Below, piece by piece: positions 1-6,228 of a DNA stretch of 7,623 bases. The stretch is from Anaerolineae bacterium (GTDB lineage Bacteria; Chloroflexota; Anaerolineae; Aggregatilineales; Phototrophicaceae). The DNA lies in the NCBI GenBank assembly GCA_020848855.1, contig JADLHH010000589.1, positions 1 through 7,623 on the forward strand. Reading direction: 5' to 3'. A program made the translations under genes and the position numbers. Positions within the stretch are counted from its first letter, which is position 1; every line of letters begins with the position of its first letter. The notes under the pieces were generated by a model. The model worked only from the letters and a program-made list of their open reading frames with translations, had not been told where the DNA came from and ran no database searches.

Positions 1-1
1 G

Positions 2-331
2 CTGTCCGAAGGCGAAGAGATAGTCCTCGCCGTGCCGGGCGCGACTCTGATCAACGCGGATTGGACGCTAACCACTTCGCTGAGTCCCTCGATAGATGCG
101 GGTCTGCGGCTGGCGATTCCTGCCGGAAGTACATTAGTCCTACGGGGCAGGCGGTTGGGCGACCGCTTCGCGCCGCTCGGTCTTGGCGGACACACGCAGA
201 AGGTTGGCAAGTGGATGATCGATCATTTTGTGCCGCGCCACCTGCGCGAACGGCTGCCGGTGCTGGTGGTCGATGATGAAGTCGCCGCGCTGTGGTGGAG
301 TCGCTGGATCATTGGCGAAAAATTCGTCGTC
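2..331 (+). pseudogene. tilS: TilS C-terminal domain, detached and inverted relative to the rest of tilS
   Basis: Read in frame 2, this stretch encodes the substrate-binding C-terminal domain of tRNA(Ile)-lysidine synthetase. It opens with LSEGEEIVLAVPG, the usual start of this region, and continues with RRLGDRFAPLGLGGHTQKV (about 154-210), then WMIDHFVPRHLRERLPVLVVDD and WWSRWIIGEKF. This matches the family pattern of R-x-GDRF-x-PLG-x-GG, a K-x-x-D/IDH-x-x-P segment, R-x-x-x-PVLV and a final W-x-x-G-x-x-I-x-x-KF. The match starts at the window edge and has no start codon of its own. Similarity fades after about position 325, where the frame runs open into antisense tilS, so the last 10-20 family residues and the natural stop are missing. 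The N-terminal two-thirds of the same protein lies on the opposite strand. I am confident of the domain identity; whether this arrangement exists in the cell is unknown. Confidence 0.85.
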
Positions 332-1351
332 AATTGGCGCGTCGTCCCGTTCGACCACGACCAAGTCGTAATCCACGCGAAGCTGCACACCGCCCTTCAA
401 CTGCGCCCGCCCGCCGACATTGCCCTCATTTGCCAGCCGAACGGCAGCGACGACATGTACGTAACTCACGTCGGCTGCGCCGCCCAACTGACCCACTGCC
501 CATATAATCAAGCGCCGCTGCAGCGCCGGGTGCAGCCCGCGAAAAACCGTGTTCGGCAGGCGAATGCGCCCTTCGCTGCGGGCGACGTGCTGATCGATAA
601 CCTCATGCAGGGCGCGGTCGGCAAAATCGTCTTCGAGCGCGGCGATCTCGGCAAGCTGGAGCAGCCGCCGATCAACCTGCGGCGAAACGTCGCGCAGTTT
701 CGGGATCACGTCCAGGCGCAGACGGTTGCGCGTGTAGCGCGTATCATCGTTGCTGGCGTCGCGGCGCGGCTGCAAGCCGTGTTCACGGCAGTAGGCGTCG
801 AGGTCGGCACGCGGCACACCCAGCAGCGGACGGATCAGTGTCAGATCGGGATGTTCAGGCAGCGGCGCGACATACGCCATGCCCGCCAGTCCGCTCAGGC
901 TTGCGCCGCGCAGCAGGTGCAGCAGAATCGTCTCGACCTGATCGTCAGCGTTGTGGGCGACTGCGATCCGTTCAGCGCCGACATCCTGCGCCACCGACGC
1001 CAGAAAGTCGTAGCGGGCAGCCCGCGCCGCCGCTTCAACGCTCATGCGATGCTCATCTGCCAGCGCGCGCACGTCCTTTTTGCCCGCCGTGACCGGCAGC
1101 CCCCACGCCCGCGCAGTCTCGACGACGAAGCGGGCATCGTCTGCGCCAGCCGCGCCGCGCAAACCGTGATCGAGTGTGGCAACGTGCAGCCGCATGTCCT
1201 CAAGCCCCGGCTGCCCACGCAGGTTCGCCAGCAGATGCAGCAGCGCCAGCGAGTCCGCACCCCCCGAAACGCCGACGACTATGCTCCCCGCGCCATACGG
1301 AAGCAGATTATGGGCACGAATTACGGCAAAAAGCTGTTCTGTCAGGTTCAT
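140..1351 (-). CDS. tilS: tRNA(Ile)-lysidine synthetase TilS, N-terminal part with an aberrant antisense tail
   Basis: TilS uses ATP and lysine to convert the wobble cytidine of tRNA-Ile(CAU) to lysidine, so that it reads AUA codons and accepts isoleucine; it acts in the cytoplasm. Residues counted from the ATG at 1351 show the PP-loop SGGADS (29-34), DHGLRG (62-67), HNADDQVET (134-142), LIRPLLGVPR (173-182) and RRDASNDDTRYTRNRLR (197-213), all typical of the family, followed by the helical linker and QLRVDYDLVVVERDDAPIDDE. Native sequence ends near residue 343 (position about 325). The remaining roughly 60 residues to the stop at 140 are antisense to the C-terminal TilS domain encoded on the plus strand, so they are not a real domain. 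As drawn, the protein lacks its tRNA-binding C-terminus and would probably be impaired. An in-frame ATG at 1378 is possible, but it abuts the likely -10 element; 1351 is preferred, although neither start has a good ribosome binding site. Divergent from mreB. Confidence 0.87.
   Translation of the reverse strand: MNLTEQLFAVIRAHNLLPYGAGSIVVGVSGGADSLALLHLLANLRGQPGLEDMRLHVATLDHGLRGAAGADDARFVVETARAWGLPVTAGKKDVRALADEHRMSVEAAARAARYDFLASVAQDVGAERIAVAHNADDQVETILLHLLRGASLSGLAGMAYVAPLPEHPDLTLIRPLLGVPRADLDAYCREHGLQPRRDASNDDTRYTRNRLRLDVIPKLRDVSPQVDRRLLQLAEIAALEDDFADRALHEVIDQHVARSEGRIRLPNTVFRGLHPALQRRLIIWAVGQLGGAADVSYVHVVAAVRLANEGNVGGRAQLKGGVQLRVDYDLVVVERDDAPIDDEFFANDPATPPQRGDFIIDHQHRQPFAQVARHKMIDHPLANLLRVSAKTERREAVAQPPAP
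316..326. other. Inversion or fold-back junction inside tilS
   Basis: The 11-base palindromic sequence CGAA-AAA-TTCG lies exactly where the two tilS halves meet. On the plus strand it closes the C-terminal domain (GEKF); on the minus strand it closes the N-terminal part (DDEF). The 4-base inverted repeat with a 3-base centre is the sort of microhomology at which a strand can fold back and be copied, or where a short inversion can resolve. Placement at this exact point is inferred from where protein similarity stops on each strand and could be off by about 15 bases. Confidence 0.6.
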
Positions 1352-1358
1352 GCCTGCT

Positions 1359-1386
1359 TTGTATTCAATTCCCCTCATGTTATAAT
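1359..1386. promoter_or_regulatory. Divergent tilS/mreB promoter region with a shared palindromic -10
   Basis: On the plus strand a perfect TATAAT (1381-1386) is preceded by TTGTAT (1359-1364) at 16 bases, a plausible sigma-70-type promoter with transcription starting near 1393, about 27 bases before the mreB start. On the minus strand the same core reads TATAAC (1384-1379), so TTATAA serves both directions. The minus-strand transcript would begin near 1372, leaving about 20 bases before the tilS ATG at 1351. The plus-strand element is well supported by sequence; the minus-strand use is inferred from symmetry and has no clear -35. Confidence 0.55.
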
Positions 1387-1419
1387 GCCGCGCGCTGCTT
1401 CATCGCGTTAGGAGACGCT

Positions 1420-2481
1420 GTGTTAAGTCCGCTCGATTATTTCTTTGGGTTATTCTCTCTTGACGTCGGCATCGACCTGGGCACAGCGAATACCCTCGTC
1501 AGCGTGCGCGGCAAAGGCATCGTCATCAACGAGCCGTCGTTCGTCGCCATCGAGAGAAAAACCCGCCGCCCCATCGAAGTCGGATCGCGGGCGAAAGAGA
1601 TGTGGAGCAAGAACCCTAAGGACATCCTGATCGTCCGCCCCCTGCGTGATGGCGTCATCAGCGAGTTCGAAGTCACCGAAGCGATGCTCAACCATCTCAT
1701 CCATAAGGCACACGAGCAAAGCTGGGTGCCTATCCCCCGCCCGCGCGTAGTGGTCGGCATCCCCAGCGGCGTGACCGAAGTCGAGAAGCGCGCCGTCTAC
1801 GATGCGGCAGTCAGCGCCGGCGCGCGCGAAGTCTACCTGATTGAAGAGCCGGTCGCCGCCGCCATCGGCGCGGGGTTGCCGGTACAGGAGACGCGCGGCA
1901 GCATGATCGTGGACATCGGCGGCGGCACGACCGAAGTGGCGATCTTCTCGCTGGGCGGCATCGTCATCAGCCGCTCGATCCGCGTGGCAGGCGATGAAAT
2001 GGACGAGGACATCGTCCAGTACATGCGCACCAAGCACAACCTGCTGGTCGGTGAACCGACCGCCGAGCGCCTGAAAATCGCCATTGGCTCGGCATACCCG
2101 CTGGCGCAGGAGCGCGTCGAATCGGTCAAGGGGCGCAACCTGGTCACCGGGCTGCCGACAACGGTCGAAGTCAGCTCCATCGAAATTCGCGAAGCCATTG
2201 CTGGGTCGGTGGGCATCATCATCGACACGATCAAGGACGCGCTCGACGACACGCCGCCCGAACTGGTCGGCGACCTGATGGAGAGCGGCATCTGCCTCGC
2301 AGGCGGCGGCGGGCTGCTGCGCAATTTCGCCGACCGCGTCACCGAAGAGGTCAACATTCGCGCCTGGGTCGCCGACGACTCGATGACGTGCGTCGCACGC
2401 GGTGCCGGTCGCGTCCTCGAAGACTACAATAACCTCCGCCGTCTGCTGGTCGGTCTCGAACGCGGCAGCACGCGCCACTAG
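1420..2481 (+). CDS. mreB: Rod shape-determining protein MreB (bacterial actin)
   Basis: MreB is an actin-like ATPase that forms membrane-associated filaments steering the elongasome during lateral wall synthesis. The 353-residue product is of normal family length. Visible actin-fold motifs are phosphate 1 DVGIDLGTANT (15-25), EPSFVAI (38-44), a VVVGIPSGVTEVEKRAV block (110-126), LIEEPVAAAIGAGLP with the catalytic glutamate region (140-154), phosphate 2 DIGGGTTEVA (165-174) and adenosine motif LAGGGGLLRN (293-302). The hydrophobic N-terminus (SPLDYFFGLF) could help membrane contact. The GTG at 1420 is chosen because it lies 5 bases after TAGGAG (1409-1414) and gives the normal MreB N-terminus; in-frame upstream starts would read into antisense tilS. 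It heads the operon and has its own TATAAT promoter. The frame is intact and nothing in it is unusual. Confidence 0.97.
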   Translation: MLSPLDYFFGLFSLDVGIDLGTANTLVSVRGKGIVINEPSFVAIERKTRRPIEVGSRAKEMWSKNPKDILIVRPLRDGVISEFEVTEAMLNHLIHKAHEQSWVPIPRPRVVVGIPSGVTEVEKRAVYDAAVSAGAREVYLIEEPVAAAIGAGLPVQETRGSMIVDIGGGTTEVAIFSLGGIVISRSIRVAGDEMDEDIVQYMRTKHNLLVGEPTAERLKIAIGSAYPLAQERVESVKGRNLVTGLPTTVEVSSIEIREAIAGSVGIIIDTIKDALDDTPPELVGDLMESGICLAGGGGLLRNFADRVTEEVNIRAWVADDSMTCVARGAGRVLEDYNNLRRLLVGLERGSTRH

Positions 2482-2488
2482 CCTCCAT

Positions 2489-2516
2489 TATAATCGAATC
2501 GCCAATCTGATATAAT
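2489..2516 (+). promoter_or_regulatory. Tandem -10 boxes upstream of mreC
   Basis: The 52-base gap between mreB and mreC carries two perfect TATAAT hexamers, at 2489-2494 and 2511-2516. The second is preceded by TG one base upstream (TGATATAAT, 2508-2516), a textbook extended -10 that needs little -35. A start near 2523 would put the mreC Shine-Dalgarno sequence (2524-2528) almost at the 5' end, giving a very short leader. No terminator is visible between the genes, so this would be an internal promoter allowing mreCD-mrdA expression apart from mreB. Promoter activity is inferred. Confidence 0.5.
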
Positions 2517-2533
2517 CCGCGCCGGAGGACAGC

Positions 2534-3409
2534 ATGAATCTCAACCAGGGTACCGGCTTCAGGCGAAACTGGCGTTCCAACCGGGCATTGTACCTGTTCA
2601 TATGCCTTATACTGGCGGTCGGGCTGATTATCGGCAGCCGGACGGGGGTGCTCGCTCCGGTCGAAGACCTGCTCGCCGTGCCGCTGCAAGCTGTCTCCGG
2701 CGTGTTCAATCGCTTCGCCCTCGCCATCAACGACAACCTATCGCGCTTTTCAGACGTCCAGTCGCTTCAGACACGTATTGCCGATCTCGAAACCGCGCTG
2801 GCGCTCTACCAGAAGGAACTGGTGGAACTGCGCGAGATCAACAGTGATTACCAGCGCCTGTCCGACCTGCTGCGCTACACGTCTACGGTACAGAATCAGG
2901 AATTCGTCACCGCCAGCGTAATCGGAGTCGACGAAAGCGGCTTCCTGCGCACGATTACGCTCGATCATGGCACACGCGACGGCGTGACGGTCGGGATGCC
3001 GGTGGTGACCGGAGAAGGGTTGGTCGGCAGGGTGATCCGCGTCAGCGCGAACGCCTGTCGGGTGATGCTGGTGACCGAACCATCGAGCGCCGTCAGCGCC
3101 CGGCTGGAAACGACGCGCGTGCAGGGTACGGTACGCGGGCAGCCGGCGGGCACGCTGCTGCTGGATATGATCCCGCTGGATTCGCCGGTGCAGAACGGCG
3201 ACCTGGTGCTCACATCCGGCTTGGGCGGCAACTTCCCGCCAGACATCGTGATCGGGCAGGTGACCAGCGTTCGCCTCGCCTCGACCGGACTCAATCAGCA
3301 GGCGCAGGTACGCAGCCTGATCAACTTCGATACGCTGGAGTTCGTCTTGATCGTCACCAACTTCCAACCCGTCGACCTGTCCGTATTCGACGAGACGACA
3401 ACGCCATAA
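2534..3409 (+). CDS. mreC: Rod shape-determining protein MreC
   Basis: MreC is a bitopic membrane protein that links MreB filaments to PBP2 and stimulates wall synthesis from the periplasmic or outer side of the membrane. The 291-residue product has a basic cytoplasmic tail (FRRNWRSNR), one membrane segment (about 18-37, ALYLFICLILAVGLIIG), a predicted coiled coil (about 72-112, LQTRIADLETALALYQKELVELREI) and the two-lobed beta domain. The latter carries the family signatures GMPVVTGEGLVGRV, TEPSSAVSARLE, QGTVRG and NGDLVLTSGLGGNFPPDIVIGQV. The ATG at 2534 lies 5 bases after GGAGG (2524-2528). mreD follows after 3 bases, so the two are probably translationally coupled. The C-terminus is short, without a long low-complexity tail. 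Confidence 0.96.
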   Translation: MNLNQGTGFRRNWRSNRALYLFICLILAVGLIIGSRTGVLAPVEDLLAVPLQAVSGVFNRFALAINDNLSRFSDVQSLQTRIADLETALALYQKELVELREINSDYQRLSDLLRYTSTVQNQEFVTASVIGVDESGFLRTITLDHGTRDGVTVGMPVVTGEGLVGRVIRVSANACRVMLVTEPSSAVSARLETTRVQGTVRGQPAGTLLLDMIPLDSPVQNGDLVLTSGLGGNFPPDIVIGQVTSVRLASTGLNQQAQVRSLINFDTLEFVLIVTNFQPVDLSVFDETTTP

Positions 3410-3412
3410 TCA

Positions 3413-3919
3413 ATGGGGACGTACTGGGGCATTCCGCTGATCGCGCTGGCGGTCATCCTGCAATCAACGTTTATCCCGCAGATTCGCATCCTCGGCGGCG
3501 AACCCGATCTGGTATTCCTGCTCACGCTGTCGTGGTCGATCAACGGACGGCTGGAACAGGGCGTCGCCTGGTCGTTCATTGGCGGCATCGCCGAAGACCT
3601 GCTATCCGCAGCGCCGACCGGGGCGTCGGTGATGGGGCTGCTGGCGGTGGTCTTCGCTATTGATCAACTGAAGCAGCAGGTATATCGCCTGGGCTTCCTG
3701 TTGATCATCGGCATGGTCATAGCCGGGACGATACTGGACAAGCTGATCTACATGCTGGTCGTGGCGTTCTCCGGGTTCACGATTTACCCGCTGGAAAACC
3801 TGACCTACGTCATCCTGCCCACAATCGCCTATAATCTAGTGTTCATCGGTCCCGTCTACTGGGTCATCCGTCGTATCCAGCGGCGCGCCCGACGGGAGCA
3901 GCACACATTTCCGTCGTGA
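3413..3919 (+). CDS. mreD: Rod shape-determining protein MreD
   Basis: MreD is an integral membrane partner of MreC in the elongation complex. The 168-residue product is of typical length and very hydrophobic, with about five membrane segments: an N-terminal one (GIPLIALAVILQSTFIP), then the region around PDLVFLLTLSWSI, a GGIAEDLLSAAPTGASVMGLL segment that is the most recognisable MreD signature, the LGFLLIIGMVIAGTILDKLIYML stretch, and a final one before a basic tail (RRIQRRARR). The start at 3413 lies only 3 bases after the mreC stop and has no clear ribosome binding site, which suggests translation depends on ribosomes finishing mreC. Identity rests on the hydropathy pattern, the central motif and position between mreC and mrdA, since MreD diverges quickly. 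Confidence 0.92.
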   Translation: MGTYWGIPLIALAVILQSTFIPQIRILGGEPDLVFLLTLSWSINGRLEQGVAWSFIGGIAEDLLSAAPTGASVMGLLAVVFAIDQLKQQVYRLGFLLIIGMVIAGTILDKLIYMLVVAFSGFTIYPLENLTYVILPTIAYNLVFIGPVYWVIRRIQRRARREQHTFPS

Positions 3920-3939
3920 AGGTTTGAGGAGCAGCCCGA

Positions 3940-6228
3940 ATGCAGCGGCTCTTACCCTTTCAGGGCTGGCGGCTTTCGTTCTTTCAGGGAATCATCTTCG
4001 CCGTCTTCGCACTATTCGCCGTCCGCATGTACCAGCTTCAGATCGTCGAAAACGTCCAGAACCAGGCGCGCGCCAACGAAAACCGCCTGAGTGAAATCCC
4101 GGTCGCCGCACCGCGCGGCACCATTCACGACCGCTTCGACATGCCGCTGGCGGTCAACGTACCTGCCTACGACGTGCGTGTCACGCCCGCCGAGCTGCCG
4201 GGCGGCGAAGATGACGTGCTGCGTATTTACAACCGCCTCTCGGCGCTGACGGGCGTTCCGCCCACGCGGGCGATCGCGCTGGCATCCGGGCAAAACGTCC
4301 GCAGCATCGAAGAACTGGTCGCCGAAGGGGAAGGTATCGCGCCGTATCGCCCGGTCGTCATCGCCCGCGACGTGACCCAGACGACGGCGATGCAGATTCT
4401 GGAAGAAGCCTACACACTCCCCGGCGTGGACATCGACAGCGGGGCGGTGCGCGAATACCCCACCGGCGAACTGACCGCGCAGATCATCGGCTACATGGGG
4501 CGCATCCCGGCGGAGCGCGAACTCCAGCTCATCGAACAGGGCTACGATCCCGCATACGACCGCATCGGCTATGCCGGGCTGGAGTCGTATCTCGAAACCG
4601 AACTTGCCGGGCAGCGCGGACGGATCGTCAACGAGGTCGATGTCGCCGGGCAGCCAATCGGCGATCCGATCATTTCAGTCGATCCCAGCCCCGGCTTGAG
4701 CGTGCGGCTGACGCTGGATACCCAGCTTCAAGCCGCCGCCGAGCAGGCACTGCGCAACCGTATTGCCAAAATCAATTCAGACGCCGGGCAGATCGTCAGC
4801 CAGACCGGGTCAATCGTGGCGCTCAACCCGACCACCGGCGAAGTCCTGGCGATGGTGAGCTATCCGAGCTACGACAACTCGCGCTTCGCCCGCAATATTG
4901 ACGTGGATTACTACCTGCGCGTGGCATCCGACCCGCTGATTCCGCTGGTTAACCACGTCACCCAGTCGCTGTACCCGCCCGGCTCAGTGTGGAAGCTGAT
5001 CACGGCGGCGGGCGTGCTTGAGGAACACGTCATCGACCCGAACTCGACGCTCGACGACCCCGGCTCACTGCTGCTGCCCAACAAATACGCGCCGTTCGAC
5101 GAAGCCGCCGCCCAGCGCTTCGTGTGCTGGCTGCCGCAGGGGCACGGTCGCCTGAACATCATCGGCGCGATCGCCCAAAGCTGCGACGTATATTTCTATC
5201 AGATCGGCGGCGGCAACCCGAATGTCTCCGAACAGGTGCTGAGACCCGGCGGATTGGGCATCGACGACCTGTTCCGCTACGCGACCGCGTTCGGCATCGG
5301 CTCGAAGCTCGGCATCGAGCTGCCGTTCGAAAACTACGGGCGTATGCCGGACCAGGACTGGAAACGCCGCCTTTACGGGCAGAACTGGTCGACCGGTGAC
5401 ACGTACAACGCCGCGTTCGGTCAGGGCTACGTCAACGTGACGCCGCTCCAGCTTGCCAGCAGCGTTGCCGCCATCGTCAACGGCGGCACGCTCTACCAGC
5501 CGACACTGATCCGCGATTATCTTGACGCCAACGGCAACGTGGTCGAGCCGTTCGAGCCGGTCATCGACCGAACCGTCAACATCGACAACATCCCGGAGAC
5601 CGAACCGCTCACGCTGATGATCGTCGAGGATATGATCATGAAAGGCGAGAACAGCCTCGCCTGCGTATGCGAATCGGACAGCGAGTTCTATAACCCGCTG
5701 CGCTGCAACCCAGACACCTACATTTCGACTGTGAACGTGAGTCCCGAAGACCTGCTATACACGCCGCGCAACTATCGGGTGTCCGTCCCGCCGGATTATA
5801 CGTGGAGCGACGGCATCTGCACCAGTCTGCGCTTCGACCCGAACTACCGCCCCGCCTTCGTCAGCTCGCAGAATCTGGCATACGTGCGGCAGGGGATGCG
5901 GCTCGCCGTCACCGGCGGCACGGCGACAACCGCAAACCTGAGCTATATCGAGGTGGCGGGCAAGACGGGCACGGCGGAATACTGCGACGACGTGGCACGA
6001 CCGCTTGGCTTATGTAAGCCGGGCAACTGGCCCGCGCACGCCTGGTTCACCGCCTACGCGCCTTACGAAAACCCGGAAATCCTGATCCTCGGCTTCATCT
6101 ACAACGGCGGCGAAGGTTCCGCTAACGCCCTGCCAATGGTGATGGAGACGATGGAAGCCTACCTGCGCCTGAAAGAACAGCGCAATACCCAGATTACGCC
6201 GATCAACGTGGAGCCGACGAATCCGTGA
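3940..6228 (+). CDS. mrdA: Penicillin-binding protein 2, elongation-specific transpeptidase
   Basis: This class B PBP cross-links peptidoglycan stems during elongation as the partner of RodA, anchored by one N-terminal helix (about 14-36) with its catalytic domain outside the membrane. The dimerisation or pedestal domain begins at APRGTIHDR (57-65) and includes GRIVNEVDVAGQP. The transpeptidase domain has the nucleophile motif S349-V-W-K352, S414-C-D416 (SxD, as is common in PBP2) and K675-T-G677 followed by TAE. At 762 residues it is longer than the usual 600-700. The extra length lies mainly at about 565-640, an insertion with cysteines 575, 577, 589 and 627; Cys682 and Cys692 flank a short loop after KTG. 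The ATG at 3940 follows GAGGAG (3926-3931) at 8 bases. It shares 4 bases with the next gene. Family assignment is firm; the role of the insertion is unknown. Confidence 0.96.
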   Translation: MQRLLPFQGWRLSFFQGIIFAVFALFAVRMYQLQIVENVQNQARANENRLSEIPVAAPRGTIHDRFDMPLAVNVPAYDVRVTPAELPGGEDDVLRIYNRLSALTGVPPTRAIALASGQNVRSIEELVAEGEGIAPYRPVVIARDVTQTTAMQILEEAYTLPGVDIDSGAVREYPTGELTAQIIGYMGRIPAERELQLIEQGYDPAYDRIGYAGLESYLETELAGQRGRIVNEVDVAGQPIGDPIISVDPSPGLSVRLTLDTQLQAAAEQALRNRIAKINSDAGQIVSQTGSIVALNPTTGEVLAMVSYPSYDNSRFARNIDVDYYLRVASDPLIPLVNHVTQSLYPPGSVWKLITAAGVLEEHVIDPNSTLDDPGSLLLPNKYAPFDEAAAQRFVCWLPQGHGRLNIIGAIAQSCDVYFYQIGGGNPNVSEQVLRPGGLGIDDLFRYATAFGIGSKLGIELPFENYGRMPDQDWKRRLYGQNWSTGDTYNAAFGQGYVNVTPLQLASSVAAIVNGGTLYQPTLIRDYLDANGNVVEPFEPVIDRTVNIDNIPETEPLTLMIVEDMIMKGENSLACVCESDSEFYNPLRCNPDTYISTVNVSPEDLLYTPRNYRVSVPPDYTWSDGICTSLRFDPNYRPAFVSSQNLAYVRQGMRLAVTGGTATTANLSYIEVAGKTGTAEYCDDVARPLGLCKPGNWPAHAWFTAYAPYENPEILILGFIYNGGEGSANALPMVMETMEAYLRLKEQRNTQITPINVEPTNP

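Noticed and set aside
503..508. TATAAT inside tilS
   Set aside because: It has no matching -35 at the right distance and lies within coding sequence; a chance match is likely.
32..1411. Long plus-strand open frame (459 codons) over the tilS region
   Set aside because: Only the first 100 or so codons make sense, as the TilS C-terminal domain. The rest is antisense to the minus-strand TilS N-terminal domain and looks like typical low-meaning Arg/Gln-rich shadow sequence in GC-rich DNA.
1450..2478. 342-codon minus-strand open frame opposite mreB
   Set aside because: It is a shadow of mreB caused by high GC and codon bias; it has no recognisable domain, and mreB is unmistakable.
3830..3835. TATAAT near the end of mreD as an internal mrdA promoter
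   Set aside because: No -35-like or TG extension is present and the bases encode conserved-looking A-Y-N-L residues. Possible, but not supported.
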